Below are positions 7,614 through 17,784 of a stretch of DNA of 64,000 bases, in pieces. Positions within the stretch are counted from its first letter, which is position 1; the number at the start of each line of letters is the position of its first letter. Below the pieces are notes generated by a model that was given only the letters and a program-made list of their open reading frames with translations, did no database searches and had not been told where the DNA came from. A program made the position numbers and the translations under genes. The stretch covers positions 93,987 to 157,986 of the forward strand of contig CAWCDT010000005.1 of the NCBI GenBank assembly GCA_963794385.1. Reading direction: 5' to 3'. The DNA is from Gaiellasilicea sp963794385 (GTDB lineage Bacteria > Actinomycetota > Thermoleophilia > Gaiellales > Gaiellaceae).

Positions 7614-7657
7614 GGAGGGTTTGGCGGACCCTTGCGCGGGGTTCGCCAAACCCTCCT
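7613..7657. repeat. Long perfect hairpin (REP-like) between two minus-strand genes
   Basis: AGGAGGGTTTGGCG and CGCCAAACCCTCCT pair perfectly over 14 bp, and GACCC with GGGTT extends the stem to 19 bp around a seven-base loop. It sits within six bases of the stop of the small upstream gene and touches the promoter of the next one. It may end transcription of the small gene, but its length and its likeness in layout to the other palindromes of this window suggest an interspersed repeat. Confidence 0.6.
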
Positions 7658-7662
7658 CGTCG

Positions 7663-7890
7663 CTACGCTGCGACTTCCAGGAGCTCCGGGCTGCGGCGGG
7701 CGGCATAGGCGAACGGGTGGTAGAAGGCGTCGAGTGCGTCGGAACGCTCGACGGAGAGCTCGAACAACGCATCGCTGGCCAGGTGCAGCACCTCGACCGA
7801 GACTGTGTCGTCGGCGGGCGTCCACCAGAGAGTGACGTCGATTCCGTCGTTCCGGCGGCTTGCGAGATCGATTCTATGGGGGGCGTTCAT
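7663..7890 (-). CDS. Small conserved-looking protein, unknown function
   Basis: A 75-residue acidic protein starting MNAPHRIDLASRRNDGIDVTLWW. An AGGAG ribosome site precedes this ATG directly, which decides it over the longer frame. WW, FELSV and a C-terminal ALDAFYHPFAYAAR segment are visible; there is no signal peptide, membrane segment or Cys. The look is that of small actinobacterial proteins of unknown role. It lies between the histidine kinase and the cyclase-receiver gene, all on one strand, so it could be cotranscribed with the two-component genes. Confidence 0.6.
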   Translation of the reverse strand: MNAPHRIDLASRRNDGIDVTLWWTPADDTVSVEVLHLASDALFELSVERSDALDAFYHPFAYAARRSPELLEVAA

Positions 7891-7984
7891 TTCGGCTCCT
7901 TGTCGTGTCTGCGGTGCCCGCACGATCCCACCTGGAGCTGCTTGCGCCGATGCGGAGCGCACGTGTCCGCAGGTACGGGCTGCC

Positions 7985-10459
7985 CTACTCCTGAGAGGCG
8001 GGCTGCAGCGGGATCTCGGCCGTCACGCGCGTGCCGCCGCCGGCGGGGCTCTCGATCGAGAGCGTGCCGCCGAGCGCCTCGACCCGGTCCGTCAGGCCAC
8101 GCAGGCCCGAGCCCGCGACGGGATCGGCGCCGCCGATCCCGTCGTCGCCGACCTCGACCCGCGCACTGCCGTTCTCGCAGCTCACGCGCACCGTCGCGCC
8201 GCTGGCGCCCGCGTATTTCGCAACATTGGCCAGAGCCTCGGCGATCACGTAGTACGCAGCCGCTTCAACCGGCCGGGGGAGCTCCTCGGCGGGCGTCTCG
8301 ATGTCGATCGGGATCGGCGAGCGCGAGGCGAGCGCCTCGAGCGCCGCCGGGAGGCCGCGGTCGGTGAGCACCGCCGGATGGATGCCGCGGGCGAGCTCGC
8401 GGAGCTCGTCGAGCGCCGCGGCGAGCTCGCTCGCGGGCCGAGTCGAGGACCCTGGCCCGCAGTCTCGGGATCGGAGTCGAGCTTCGCCTGGGCGAGCCGG
8501 AGCGAAAGCGATAGCGCGACGAGGCGCTGTTGGGCGCCGTCGTGGAGGTTCCGCTCGAGTCGGCGCCGTGCCTCGTCGCCGGCCTCGACGATCCGTGCCC
8601 GTGAGGCCCGGATCTCCTCCTCCTGGCGGCGCCGGTGCGTGACGTCGGCGAACATCACCATGTGGCCGACGACGTTCCCCGAGGTGTCCTTGAGCGGCGC
8701 CGCCGAGGCCTCGACCACGATCTTCGCCCCGTCCTTGCGCAGGCGCACGGTCTCGACGTTGTTGTAGAGCTCGCCGGTGCGAACCCGCCGGAAGAGCTCC
8801 GCGAGCTCATCTTCCCGCTCACGGGGAATGTGCTTGGGCTTGCCTCCGACGATCTCGGCGGCGCTCCAGCCGAACATGTGCTCCGCGGCCGGGTTCCAGC
8901 GCGTGATCGTGTCATCGAGCGCGTACTCGGCGATCGCCACCGGTGAGGCCTCGATCACCGCCTCGAGCCGCTGCTGGCTGGCCTGCAGCTGCTTGTGCTG
9001 GAGCTGGCGCTCAGTGACGTCGAGGCCGCCGCAGACCACGTTCCGCACGTTTCCCTGGTCGTCGTAGAGCGGGGCGGTCGACCAGGCGATCGTCAGTTCC
9101 TGCCCGGCCCGGTTGACGAACGTGTGCTCGAAGCCGGCCTTCTTGTGGAAGGGCGCTGCCTCCTCGAAGCGCATTCTCGAGCCCTCCCGCTCCTCCGGCG
9201 AGACGAAGACGTCCCAGAACGGCTGCCAGCGAACCTGCTCCTCGTCGTCGTAGCCACTGGCCACCAGTGAGGCCTCGTTCAGGTTCACGATCCTGCCTTC
9301 GCGGTCGAGCGAGCACAGCAGGGACGGCGAGGCATTGACGATCGTCTCGAGGAACTCGATCTGGGCCCGCAGCTTCGCTTGCAGGCGCTCGTTGTCCAGC
9401 CACAGCCCCGCCGCTGCGGCTGTTGCGTCGACAAGCTCCGGTTCGTCCGCGAGCAGCGGATCGTGCAGCAGCGCGGCAGTCGGGCGGCCCGCGTGCTCGA
9501 CGAGGGTGACGTGGCGGTTGCCGTCTCCCTCTGCGAGGGGCTTGCCGTCGGCCGAGACGTAGCGGCCGGACTCGGGCAGCCAATAGGCGATGTCGAGCGT
9601 CGGGTCGCGCAGCGTCCGGGCGAGCGCGTCCCGGATCGGCGTGCCGCGGGTGAGCTCGAGCAGCAGGTCGGCGACGCCAGAGCGGGCGAGACGGCCCTTG
9701 AGCACGCCGGCCAGGAACGCGATGGGCACGGCCGCGAGCGCGGCCAGGGCCATCAGCTCGATCGGCCTGCCCGTGCGCTGCGAGAACTCCGACACGCCGA
9801 GGGCGACGAGCAGCAGAAAGAGCGTGAACGCGCTCGTCGCGTACACCGGTCCGAGCGCGCGTCGCAGAGTGGGGCTGGCATGACGCCACCGCTGTGCGAG
9901 AGCCAAGAGAACGAGGACGAGGACAATGAGTGCGGCGACGGAGGCGAACGCCAAGATGACCTGGGCGGCCCGGTCGCTCTGCACCACGGCGATCGTGCTG
10001 TCCGGACAGGCCTCGCCGCACGTCCGGTCCGTGCCTCCGACGAGGAGCAGCGCCACCGCCGGCACGATCAGGTCGAACCAGATCACGATCACGAGCAGCC
10101 GGAAGTAGCGCGACTCGAGCCTCCCGGACGGAAAGGCGAGGATGAGGTGACCGAACGCTCCGAAGGCGGCGCTGTTGAAGATGAACCCGAGCGTGAAGAT
10201 CCAGGCGTTGTTCGCGGTCGTCAGCGCACTGAGCAGCCAGAGGCAGCCGGTGGCGACGAGGAGCAGGCCGGTGCGGTTCTCGGGACGGCGCCAAATCGGC
10301 GAACAGGCCGCTGAAGACGAACGAGAGCGTGCCGACCACCGCGATCGAGAGGATCCAGACCTTGTCGTCTGTGTGGTTGCTTCTCGAGACCAGCCAGACT
10401 GCGCCCGCCGCGCCGAGCAGCGCGACCGCGCCGGCGGCGACGAGGTAGCGGCCTCTCAC
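7985..10459 (-). CDS. Membrane-bound NarL-type sensor histidine kinase with two PAS domains (frameshifted)
   Basis: A kinase of about 820 residues. The N-terminal third holds roughly eight hydrophobic segments, followed by a GAF-like linker (near DPTLDIAYWLPESGRYV), two PAS domains (from FLETIVNASPSLLCSLDREG and from LEAVIEASPVAIAEYALDD), a HisKA_3 dimerisation helix with the phosphate-accepting His in LERNLHDGAQQRLV, and a HATPase domain ending near ADPVAGSGLRGLTDRVEALGG. Frame breaks near 10290 and near 8450 split it; all domains are intact when joined. The GTG start overlaps the stop of the receiver gene (GTGA), so kinase and regulator are translationally coupled. The signal is unknown. 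Confidence 0.8.
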
Positions 10460-10809
10460 CCCAGGACGTCTGTGAGGCTGTCTCCCGAAAGCTCGGCCTT
10501 CGGGATGAAGCCGCGGGCTCCGCTCTGCGCGATCATGCAGCCATAGTCGCATGCATCGCGGCTCGAGACGAGAACGACGGCCGGTGGGCCGCCGTTCAGG
10601 TGGAGCGTCCGGCAGACGGCGAAGCCATCCATGTCCGGAAGCTGGACGTCGAGCAGGAGCACGTCGGGATGCAACGCCCGCACCGCGGCGATCGCCGACT
10701 CTCCGTCCTCCGCCTCGCCAACGACCTCGTAGCCTTCCGACTGGAGGATCGCCTTGGCCGACGCGCGGAAGCTCGGGTGGTCGTCGGCGATCACAACGGT
10801 CTTTGGCAT
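10456..10809 (-). CDS. Receiver-domain-only response regulator
   Basis: A 117-residue CheY-like receiver: VVIADDHPSFR carries the acidic pair, LLLDVQLPDMDG the phospho-Asp, and VSSRDA and FIPKAEL the switch Ser and Lys. It ends right after the receiver domain, with no DNA-binding output. It is the first gene of the pair with the downstream kinase. It could act as a phosphate sink or relay, for example towards the cyclase-receiver-HTH protein encoded 3 kb away. Start chosen at MPKTVV; an ATG two codons earlier is equally possible as no ribosome site is seen. Confidence 0.8.
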   Translation of the reverse strand: MPKTVVIADDHPSFRASAKAILQSEGYEVVGEAEDGESAIAAVRALHPDVLLLDVQLPDMDGFAVCRTLHLNGGPPAVVLVSSRDACDYGCMIAQSGARGFIPKAELSGDSLTDVLG

Positions 10810-10876
10810 GCACATATGGTGGCAGAGCGCGACCGCAGCTGTAGTGCGGCAAACCACACTCTCCTTCTACCCCTTT

Positions 10877-12346
10877 TCAAGCGCTCGCTCGCAGCGGTTC
10901 CGTCCGTCGCTCGCGGGCGGCGAGGGCCTGCTTCGCCTTGACCGCCAGCCAGAGCTCCATGCGTTCTGCCGGGTCGTCGGGGTGGCGGCCCGTCTGCTTG
11001 CGCAGCTGCTCCATCCGGTAGCGGAGCGTGTGCCGGTGCACACCGAGCCGGGCGGCGGCTTCGCTCCAGCGGCAGCCTGTGTCAAGGAGAGCCGTCAGCG
11101 ACTCGAGCAGCCACGTGCTCGCCGCTGCGGGACCGAGCACGCGCGCCACGAAGGCCTCGAGCGCCGCACTCGGCAGGCTGAGCAGGAGCTCGAGCGAGCC
11201 CAGGTCGTGGTACGAGGCGACCGGGCCGGCGACCGTGTCGAGAGCCGCTCGCGCCTCGAGCAGGCTGCGCCCGAGACCGGCGCCCGACGCGGGGCGACCC
11301 ACGCCCACCCGGGTGGCGGGCGCCGTGTCGACGAGCCGCTGCGCCAGCGCGAGGACTTCCTCCTCGCTGTCGGCCGCGACGAGGAACGCGGCGCGGTCGC
11401 GCCGCGAGGCGGAGAGATGACGCACGCCCCGGTCGTCTAGCGCGCGCGCGCAGCAGCAACGCGGACGTCGCCGGAGGGCGCCTCGTCGGCGACGGCGAGC
11501 AGGGCTGCGTACCGCGCGTGCGGATCGAGCCCGAAGGCCGCGATCCTGCGGGCGATCTCGCGTTCGTCGAGTCGGTCTTGCTCGAGGTCCTCGAGCAGGT
11601 CGCCGGCCAGGCGCAGCTCCGCAGCCGAGACCGCGTGACGGCGCGAGAGCTCGAAGGCGAGCGCCGTCTGGCCGTGGTGGAGCACCAGGCGGTCGTATTC
11701 GGAAAGCTCGCCGCCCGGCTTGCCCGCCCGCAGGGACCATGTGTCGCCGTCCGCGATCACCGGCAGCCTGAGCACGCTCTCGCAGGCGTCGAGCAGCGCG
11801 CCGCGGCATTCACCGACGACACGGCCGGCCTCGTCGACGAGGGCGAGCGAGCACTCCGCGTGCTCGCCGAGGATCGCCAGCAGCGCGGGAGCGCCGCGAC
11901 CCTCGAGGACGGCGCGAGCAAGACGCTCATGGACCTCGAGCGCCCGTTCGAGGCGCGCCAGCTGCGCGTTCACGAGCCGGCCCGAGATCGCCTTCGTGAG
12001 CGCGATGAAGGGAACTTCGTACGGCACGGTGACGAGCGGAAAGCCGAGCCGCTCGGCCTCGTCCGCGAGCGCCTCCGGGGGCTCCGCCCAACCGAAGCCG
12101 ACTCCGAACGCGAGCCCGGCGAGCCCGTGCCGTGCGAGCCGGCGCACGTACTCGCGCTGCGGACGTGAGAGCTCGCCGATGCCGAGGCCGGTCGTGATCA
12201 GCAACTCGCCGCCTTCGAGCCACGGCGTCGGGTCGGGCAGCTCCGAGACGTGCACCCAGCGGATCGAGTTGCCCACTCCCGATGCACCCGCGGCGAGCTC
12301 GAGGCTCGAGGCCCGGCAGTTCGAGGATGTCCTGGACGGTCAGCAT
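10877..12346 (-). CDS. PucR-family transcriptional regulator (frameshifted)
   Basis: A regulator of about 490 residues. The N-terminal PucR domain begins MLTVQDILELPGLEPR and includes WVHVSELPDPTPWLEGGELLITTG (split here only to name it: WVHVSELPDPTPW, then GGELLITTG). The C terminus is the PucR helix-turn-helix (CRWSEAAARLGVHRHTLRYR). Frame breaks occur near 12290 and near 11445, the second in a CG dinucleotide run. PucR proteins control purine, allantoin, GABA or amine catabolism. It is divergent from the gabT-pot operon with 187 bases between the start codons, so it is the obvious candidate to control that operon. Confidence 0.75.
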
Positions 12347-12533
12347 TGGATCGGCCGCGTCGCTTGGACGCACGGGCCAAGACGCTACTCCTCTCCGGCG
12401 GCAAGAGGCAAGCACTCACGCGGTACGGTGACGCCCGAGGAGCAAGGCTTTGGGCCGGTGTGTCCAACAGGACCGGGCTGACGTAGCCCGCGGGTCCATT
12501 GCGCCTCCACGGGGGCCGCGAGAGAATCGCCGC
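12347..12533. promoter_or_regulatory. Divergent control region between pucR and gabT
   Basis: This gap separates two divergent starts and must hold the promoters of both. A GAGAAT hexamer six bases before the gabT GTG resembles the leaderless -10 elements of the window. I see no clear dyad that I could defend as a PucR operator. Confidence 0.35.
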
Positions 12534-13812
12534 GTGTCTCTGAAGGAGCGCACAGCGGTCGACGACGTCGTGCACGCGCGGGAGCGCTACGTCGCCCGCG
12601 GCGTCGCGACGCCGAAGCTCGTCGTCCGGCGGGCGACTGGAGCGCGGGTCGAGGCGGTGGACGGGAACGTCTATCTCGACTTCGCGGGCGGGATCGCGTG
12701 CCAGAACGCCGGGCACGGATTCGCCCCCGTCGTGGCCGCGATCCACGAGCAGGTCGACGCCTTCCTGCATCAGTGCTTCATGGTCGGCACCTACGAGCCG
12801 TACGTCGAGGTCTGCCGCAGGCTGGCCGAGCTCTCGCCCTGCGGCGGGCGAGAGCAAGTCGATCCTCGTCAACTCAGGCGCGGAGGCGGTCGAGAACGCC
12901 GTCAAGATCGCCCGCTCGGCGACCGGGAGGCCGGGCGTGGTCGTCTTCGACAACGGCTTCCACGGCCGCACCCTGCTGACGATGGCGATGACGAGCAAGG
13001 TGCGCCCGTACAAGGCCGGCTTCGGGCCGTTCCCGGCCGAGGTCTACCGCACCGTCGCGCCATATCCCTACCGCGGCATCGAGACGGACGAGGCGATTGC
13101 GGCGCTCGAGCACCTGTTCGAGAGCGAGGTCGACGCCACGTCGGTCGCGTGCGTCGTCCTCGAGACGGTGCAGGGCGAGGGCGGGTTCATCCCGATGCCG
13201 CTCGACTACCTGCCGAGGCTCGTCGAGCTCTGCGGGCGGCACGGAATCCTCTACGTTGCGGACGAGGTGCAGTGCGGCGTCGGGAGGACGGGCCCGATGT
13301 GGGCCGTCGAGCACTACGAGGGCGTGCGGCCGGACCTCCTCGTCTCGGGCAAATCGCTCGGCGGCGGGCTGCCGTTGGCGGCGGTCACCGGCCGAGCAGA
13401 GCTCATGGACGCACCCGGGCCCGGCGGGCTCGGTGGCACCTTCGGCGGGAATCCGGTCGCCTGTGTGGCCGCCTCCGTCGTGCTCGACACCGTCGCCGAG
13501 CCGGCGTTCCGCGCCCGGGCCGAGACCGTCGGGCAGACGCTCCGCGCCCGCCTCGACGAGCTCGCGGCGCGCGACGACGCGGGTCGGCGAGCTGCGCGGC
13601 CTCGGCCCGATGCTCGCGCTCGAGCTGCGTGACCAGAGCCCCGAGCTCGCGCAGAGCGATCACGGCGGCCGCCTTCGAGCGCGGCCTGCTCCTCCTCTCC
13701 TGCGGCCTCCACGGCAACGTGATCCGCCTGCTGCCGCCGCTGACCGTCACCGACGACGAGCTCGAGCGTGGGCTCGGGCCTCCTCGAGGAATCGTTTGCC
13801 ATCGCAGCCTGA
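12534..13812 (+). CDS. gabT: 4-aminobutyrate/polyamine aminotransferase, class III PLP (frameshifted)
   Basis: About 426 residues when frames are joined, the normal length of GabT-type enzymes. Cofactor-site motifs are intact: NSGAEAVENAVKIAR, FHGRTLLTMAMTSK, ADEVQCGVGRTG (the Asp that contacts the pyridine nitrogen), SGKSLGGGLPLAAVTG (the Schiff-base Lys) and GGTFGGNPVA. The reaction moves the amino group from GABA or a related omega-amine to 2-oxoglutarate. At least four single-base breaks (near 12848, 13580, 13655 and 13780) interrupt it. It leads an operon with a spermidine/putrescine-type ABC importer, so the import and use of polyamines or GABA is the likely job. GTG start chosen at VSLKERTAVDD, the usual N terminus. 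Confidence 0.75.
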
Positions 13813-13820
13813 GGATCGAC

Positions 13821-14840
13821 GTGCGCGTCGCGGGCCTGCGCAAACGCTACGGCGACGTGACCGCGGTCGACGGCGTCGACCTCGAAATCCGTCGCGGCGA
13901 GTTCTTCACGCATGCTCGGACCCTCGGGCTCCGGGAAGACGACGACGCTTCGCATGATCGCCGGCTTCGAGCGGCCGGACGAAGGGACGGTCGAGCTGCG
14001 TGGCCGGGACGTCTCGGCGCTGCCGCCGTACGCGCGCGACGTGAACACTGTCTTCCAGGACTACGCGCTCTTCCCGCACATGACGGTGCAAGAGAACGTG
14101 GAGTACGGGCTGCGAGTGAAGAAGGTGCCGCAGGGCCGAGCGGCGGTCACGCGCCGAGGAAGCGCTCGGGCCTCGTGCGGCTCGCCGGCTACGGCGGCCG
14201 CAAGCCCTCCCAGCTGTCCGGTGGGCAGCGGCAGCGCGTCGCGCTCGCGCGGGCGCTCGTCAACCGTCCCCAGGCGCTGTTGCTCGACGAGCCGCTGGGC
14301 GCGCTCGACCTCAAGCTCCGCCAGGAGCTCCAGGTGGAGCTCAAGGGCCTGCAGCAGGAGCTGGGGATCACGTTCGTCTACGTGACGCACGACCAGGAGG
14401 AGGCGCTCACGATGAGCGACCGCCTCGCCGTGTTCAACCACGGCAAGATCGAGCAGATCGGGGCGCCCGCCGAGGTGTACGAGCACCCGGCCAGCGAGTT
14501 CATCGCCGGCTTCGTCGGTGTCTCAAACGTGCTTGATCGCGACGGCCGCCGCTTCACGGTGCGGCCGGAGAAGATCCGCCTGCTCGGCGACGGAGAGCCC
14601 CCGGCGGCCGGCGTCAGCATGGAGGAAGGCCAGGTTCGTGACGTGGTTTACGTCGGAGCCGTCACCCGCTTTCACGTCGAGCTCGACGCGGGCGGGGAGC
14701 TGACCGTAGTGAGCCAGAACCTCGAGAGCGGCTCGAGCGAAGCGCTGGAGCGACAGGGAAGCCGGGTCCGGCTCGTGTGGCGGCCGGAGCACGTCTTCGT
14801 CATCGAAGAACCAGACGGGTCGAACGGAGGGAGTCGATGA
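13821..14840 (+). CDS. potA: Spermidine/putrescine ABC transporter ATPase (frameshifted)
   Basis: ATP-binding subunit of about 340 residues. Walker A GPSGSGKTTTLR, Q-loop VFQDYALFPHMTV, signature LSGGQRQRVALARALVN, Walker B QALLLDEPLGALD and switch His YVTHDQEEA are all present. The C-terminal extension from about residue 240 is the regulatory TOBE domain of the PotA/CUT1 group. The frame breaks near 13905 (before Walker A) and near 14145. It follows gabT by eight bases and its stop overlaps the potD start (ATGA). It should energise uptake through PotB and PotC. Confidence 0.8.
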   Translation: MRVAGLRKRYGDVTAVDGVDLEIRRGEFFTHARTLGLREDDDASHDRRLRAAGRRDGRAAWPGRLGAAAVRARREHCLPGLRALPAHDGARERGVRAASEEGAAGPSGGHAPRKRSGLVRLAGYGGRKPSQLSGGQRQRVALARALVNRPQALLLDEPLGALDLKLRQELQVELKGLQQELGITFVYVTHDQEEALTMSDRLAVFNHGKIEQIGAPAEVYEHPASEFIAGFVGVSNVLDRDGRRFTVRPEKIRLLGDGEPPAAGVSMEEGQVRDVVYVGAVTRFHVELDAGGELTVVSQNLESGSSEALERQGSRVRLVWRPEHVFVIEEPDGSNGGSR

Positions 14841-16058
14841 GCAAGGGAAGAGTTGGGCGCTGGGCGGCGGCCGCGGCCGCGACCACAGTGCTCTGTGTGA
14901 TGGCCGCCGGCTGCGGCGGGGACGACGAGGAGGCGCGCCGGCACGACCGCGGCCGCGACGGAGGAGGCCGCCGCGACGCCCGAAGGGATGATGCAGTCGC
15001 TCGGCGAGGGCGAGGGTGAGGTCAACCTGATCGCATGGGCCGGGTACGTCGAGGACGGCAGCACCGACCCGAAGGTGGATTGGGTCTCGTCGTTCGAGGA
15101 GCAGACCGGCTGCCAGGTCAACGTCAAGCTCGGCAACACGTCGGACGAGATGGTGACGCTGATGAGGACCGGTCAGTACGACGGCGTATCGGCCTCGGGT
15201 GACGCGAGCCTCCGCCTGATCGCGGGGGGCGACGTCGCGCCGGTCAATCTCGACCTGATCCCGAACTACGAAAACGTGTTCGAGGGCCTGAAGAACCAGC
15301 CGCACAACACGGTCGACGAGGTGCCGTACGGCGTCCCGCACGGGCGCGGGGCGAACCTGCTCCAGTTCCGCACCGACACAGTCAAGCCCGCGCCGGACTC
15401 GTGGAGTGTCGTCTGGGACGAGAACTCGCCACACAAGGGCAAGGTCACGGCGTACGACAGCCCGATCTACATCGCGGACGCTGCGGTCTACCTGATGGCG
15501 ACGCAGCCCGACCTCGAGATCACCGACCCGTACGAGCTCGACGAGAAGCAGTTCGCGGCGGCGGTCGACCTGCTCAAGAAACAGCGCACGATCATCGGCG
15601 AGTACTGGTCGGACTACACGAAGCAGATCGCGGCGTTCACCGGCGGCGAGAGCGTCGTCGGGACGACCTGGCAGGTGATCACCAACGTGCTCAAGGGCGA
15701 GGACGTGCCCGTGAACTCGGTTCTGCCGAAGGAGGGCTCGACCGGCTGGTCGGACACGTGGATGATCGCGTCGGAGGCCAAGAGCCCGAACTGCATGTAC
15801 ATGTGGATGAACCACATCATCTCGCCGGAGGCGAACGCGGCCGCGACCGAGTACTTCGGCGAGGCCCCGTCGAACAGCGAGGCGTGCCAGCACACGGCCA
15901 ACAAGGACCACTGCACGCTCTTCCACGCCGACGACGAGGAATACTTCGAGCAGATCCACTACTGGAAGACGCCGCAGGCCGACTGCGGCGACGACCGTGG
16001 CACGGTCTGCAAGGACTACTCCGAATGGACACAAGCCTGGACTGAAATTAAAGGTTGA
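14837..16058 (+). CDS. potD: Polyamine ABC transporter substrate-binding lipoprotein (one frameshift)
   Basis: Starts MSKGRVGRWAAAAAATTV with a lipobox ending LCVMAAGC, so it should be a lipid-anchored extracellular binding protein. After a frame break near 14935 in the linker, the body reads VNLIAWAGYVEDG and continues as a PotD-type binding protein to the end; SVVWDENSPHKGKV and DSPIYIADAAVYL are typical. At least six Cys occur in the last third, unusual for PotD, perhaps forming disulfides outside the cell. The likely ligand is putrescine, spermidine or GABA, from neighbours; residues do not settle it. Stop and next start overlap (TTGA). Confidence 0.8.
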
Positions 16059-16962
16059 GCTCGTCGTCTGAGGTCGTCGAGGCGCCGCGCCGGGAATCTC
16101 CGGCGCGGCGCCTCTCCTCGTTCCTGGACCGACACTCGCGGCTCCGAGTCGGGCTGCTGCTGACGCCGCCGCTCTCGTGGCTCCTGCTGGCCTACCTCGG
16201 GTCGCTCGTCGTCCTCTTCGTCGCTGCGTTCTGGCGACTCGACCCGTTCACGGCCGAGGTCGTGCACGACTACGGCTTCCAGAACTTCCGGCAGCTGTGG
16301 GAGAGCGACGTGTACCGGGCGATCACGCAGCGCACGATCCTGATCGCCGCCGCTGTGACCGTCACGGACGCCGTGCTCGCCTTCCCGATCGCGTTCTACA
16401 TGGCGAAGGTCGCCTCGCCGCGCACGCGCAACCTGCTCGTCGTCGCCGTCCTGCTCCCGCTCTGGGCGAGCTACCTCGTCAAGGTCTACGCCTGGCGGAT
16501 CGTCCTCCAGGAAGAGGGCCTCTTGAACTGGGTGCTCTCGCCGCTCGGGCTCTCGGGGCCGGGGTTCGGCAACGTGGCCACGTGGCTCGTCTTCTCCTAC
16601 CTCTGGCTGCCGTTCATGATCCTCCCGGTCTACGCCGGGTTCGAGCGGATCCCGTCGTCGCTGCTCGAGGCCTCGGCCGATCTCGGGGCGCGCGGTTTCT
16701 GGACGCTGCGGCGCGTCGTGTTCCCGCTGGTGCTGCCCGCGTTGGCGGCGGGCTCGATCTTCACCTTCTCGCTGACGCTCGGCGACTACATCACGCCCCA
16801 GCTGGTCTCGAGCACGCAGTTCATCGGCAACGTCGTCTACGCCAACGTCGGCGTCGCGAACAACCTCCCGTTCGCGGCCGCGTTCGCGACGGTGCCGGTC
16901 GTCGTGATGGTCGATCTACCTGCTGCTGGTGCGGCGCCTCGGGCGCCTTCGAGAACCTATGA
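16055..16962 (+). CDS. potB: Polyamine ABC transporter permease B (one frameshift near the end)
   Basis: About 302 residues with six membrane helices. The EAA loop that docks onto PotA is visible as LLEASADLGARGFWTLRRVV. TTG start overlapping the potD stop by four bases; preceded by no separate promoter. The frame changes near 16912, so the last helix (IYLLLVRRLGAF) lies in another frame and ends with ENL. It pairs with PotC to form the channel. Confidence 0.8.
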
Positions 16963-17780
16963 CCTCCCGGGCCGGCACCTGGTTCCTGCGGGGCGCAAGC
17001 GCCGTCACGCTCGCCTTCATCTACCTGCCGCTGCTCGTGATCTTCCTCTACGCCTTCAACGACCGCCGCTCGCTCGTCTGGCCGATCGAAGGGCTGACGA
17101 CGCAGTGGTTCGGCCGCGCGATCGACAACCCCGGCGTGCGCGAGGCGCTCTGGGTCTCGCTCAAGGCGGCGGCGGGCGCGACGCTGATCGCGATGCTGCT
17201 GGGCTGCCTGGCGGCGCTCGCGGTCGCGCGCCACCGCTTCTTCGGGCGCGAGGCGATCTCGTTCCTGGTCATCCTGCCGCTCGCGCTGCCCGGGATCGTG
17301 ACCGGGATGGCGCTGAACGCGACGTTCCGGAACCTGCCGGAGCCGTTCGGCGTCGACCTCGGCCTCTTCACGATCATGGTCGGGCACGCGACGTTCTGCA
17401 TTGTCGTGGTCTACAACAACGTCGTCGCCCGGCTGCGGCGCACGGCGGGGTCACTCGAGGAGGCCTCGGCCGACCTAGGCGCCGACGCCTGGCAGACCTT
17501 CCGCTACGTCACGTTCCCGCAGCTGAAGACGGCGCTCCTCGCCGGCGGCCTGCTCGCGTTCGCGCTCAGCTTCGACGAGGTGATCGTGACCACATTCACC
17601 GCCGGCCCGGACCAGACGCTGCCGATCTGGATCCTCAACAATCTCTCGCGCCCGAACCAGCTGCCGATCGTGAACGTCGTCGCGGTGTTCGTGATCCTGC
17701 TCTCGATGATCCCGGTCTACTTCGCCTCGCGGCTCTCCAGCGAGTCGCGCGGCGCCGGCGTCGCCGGCGGAGCGCGTTAG
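16959..17780 (+). CDS. potC: Polyamine ABC transporter permease C
   Basis: 273 residues, intact, with six predicted helices and the EAA loop LEEASADLGADAWQTFRYV, followed by FPQLKTALLAG and ALSFDEVIVTTFTAGP, both typical of PotC. The ATG overlaps the potB stop (ATGA). It closes the gabT-potADBC operon, every junction of which after gabT is a 4-base overlap, arguing for strict co-expression. Confidence 0.9.
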   Translation: MTSRAGTWFLRGASAVTLAFIYLPLLVIFLYAFNDRRSLVWPIEGLTTQWFGRAIDNPGVREALWVSLKAAAGATLIAMLLGCLAALAVARHRFFGREAISFLVILPLALPGIVTGMALNATFRNLPEPFGVDLGLFTIMVGHATFCIVVVYNNVVARLRRTAGSLEEASADLGADAWQTFRYVTFPQLKTALLAGGLLAFALSFDEVIVTTFTAGPDQTLPIWILNNLSRPNQLPIVNVVAVFVILLSMIPVYFASRLSSESRGAGVAGGAR

Positions 17781-17784
17781 GGTC

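Noticed and set aside
12534..16962. gabT-potADB as a decaying pseudogene cluster
   Set aside because: Every catalytic and structural motif survives across the frame breaks, spacing is normal and operon overlaps are intact, which points to sequence errors.
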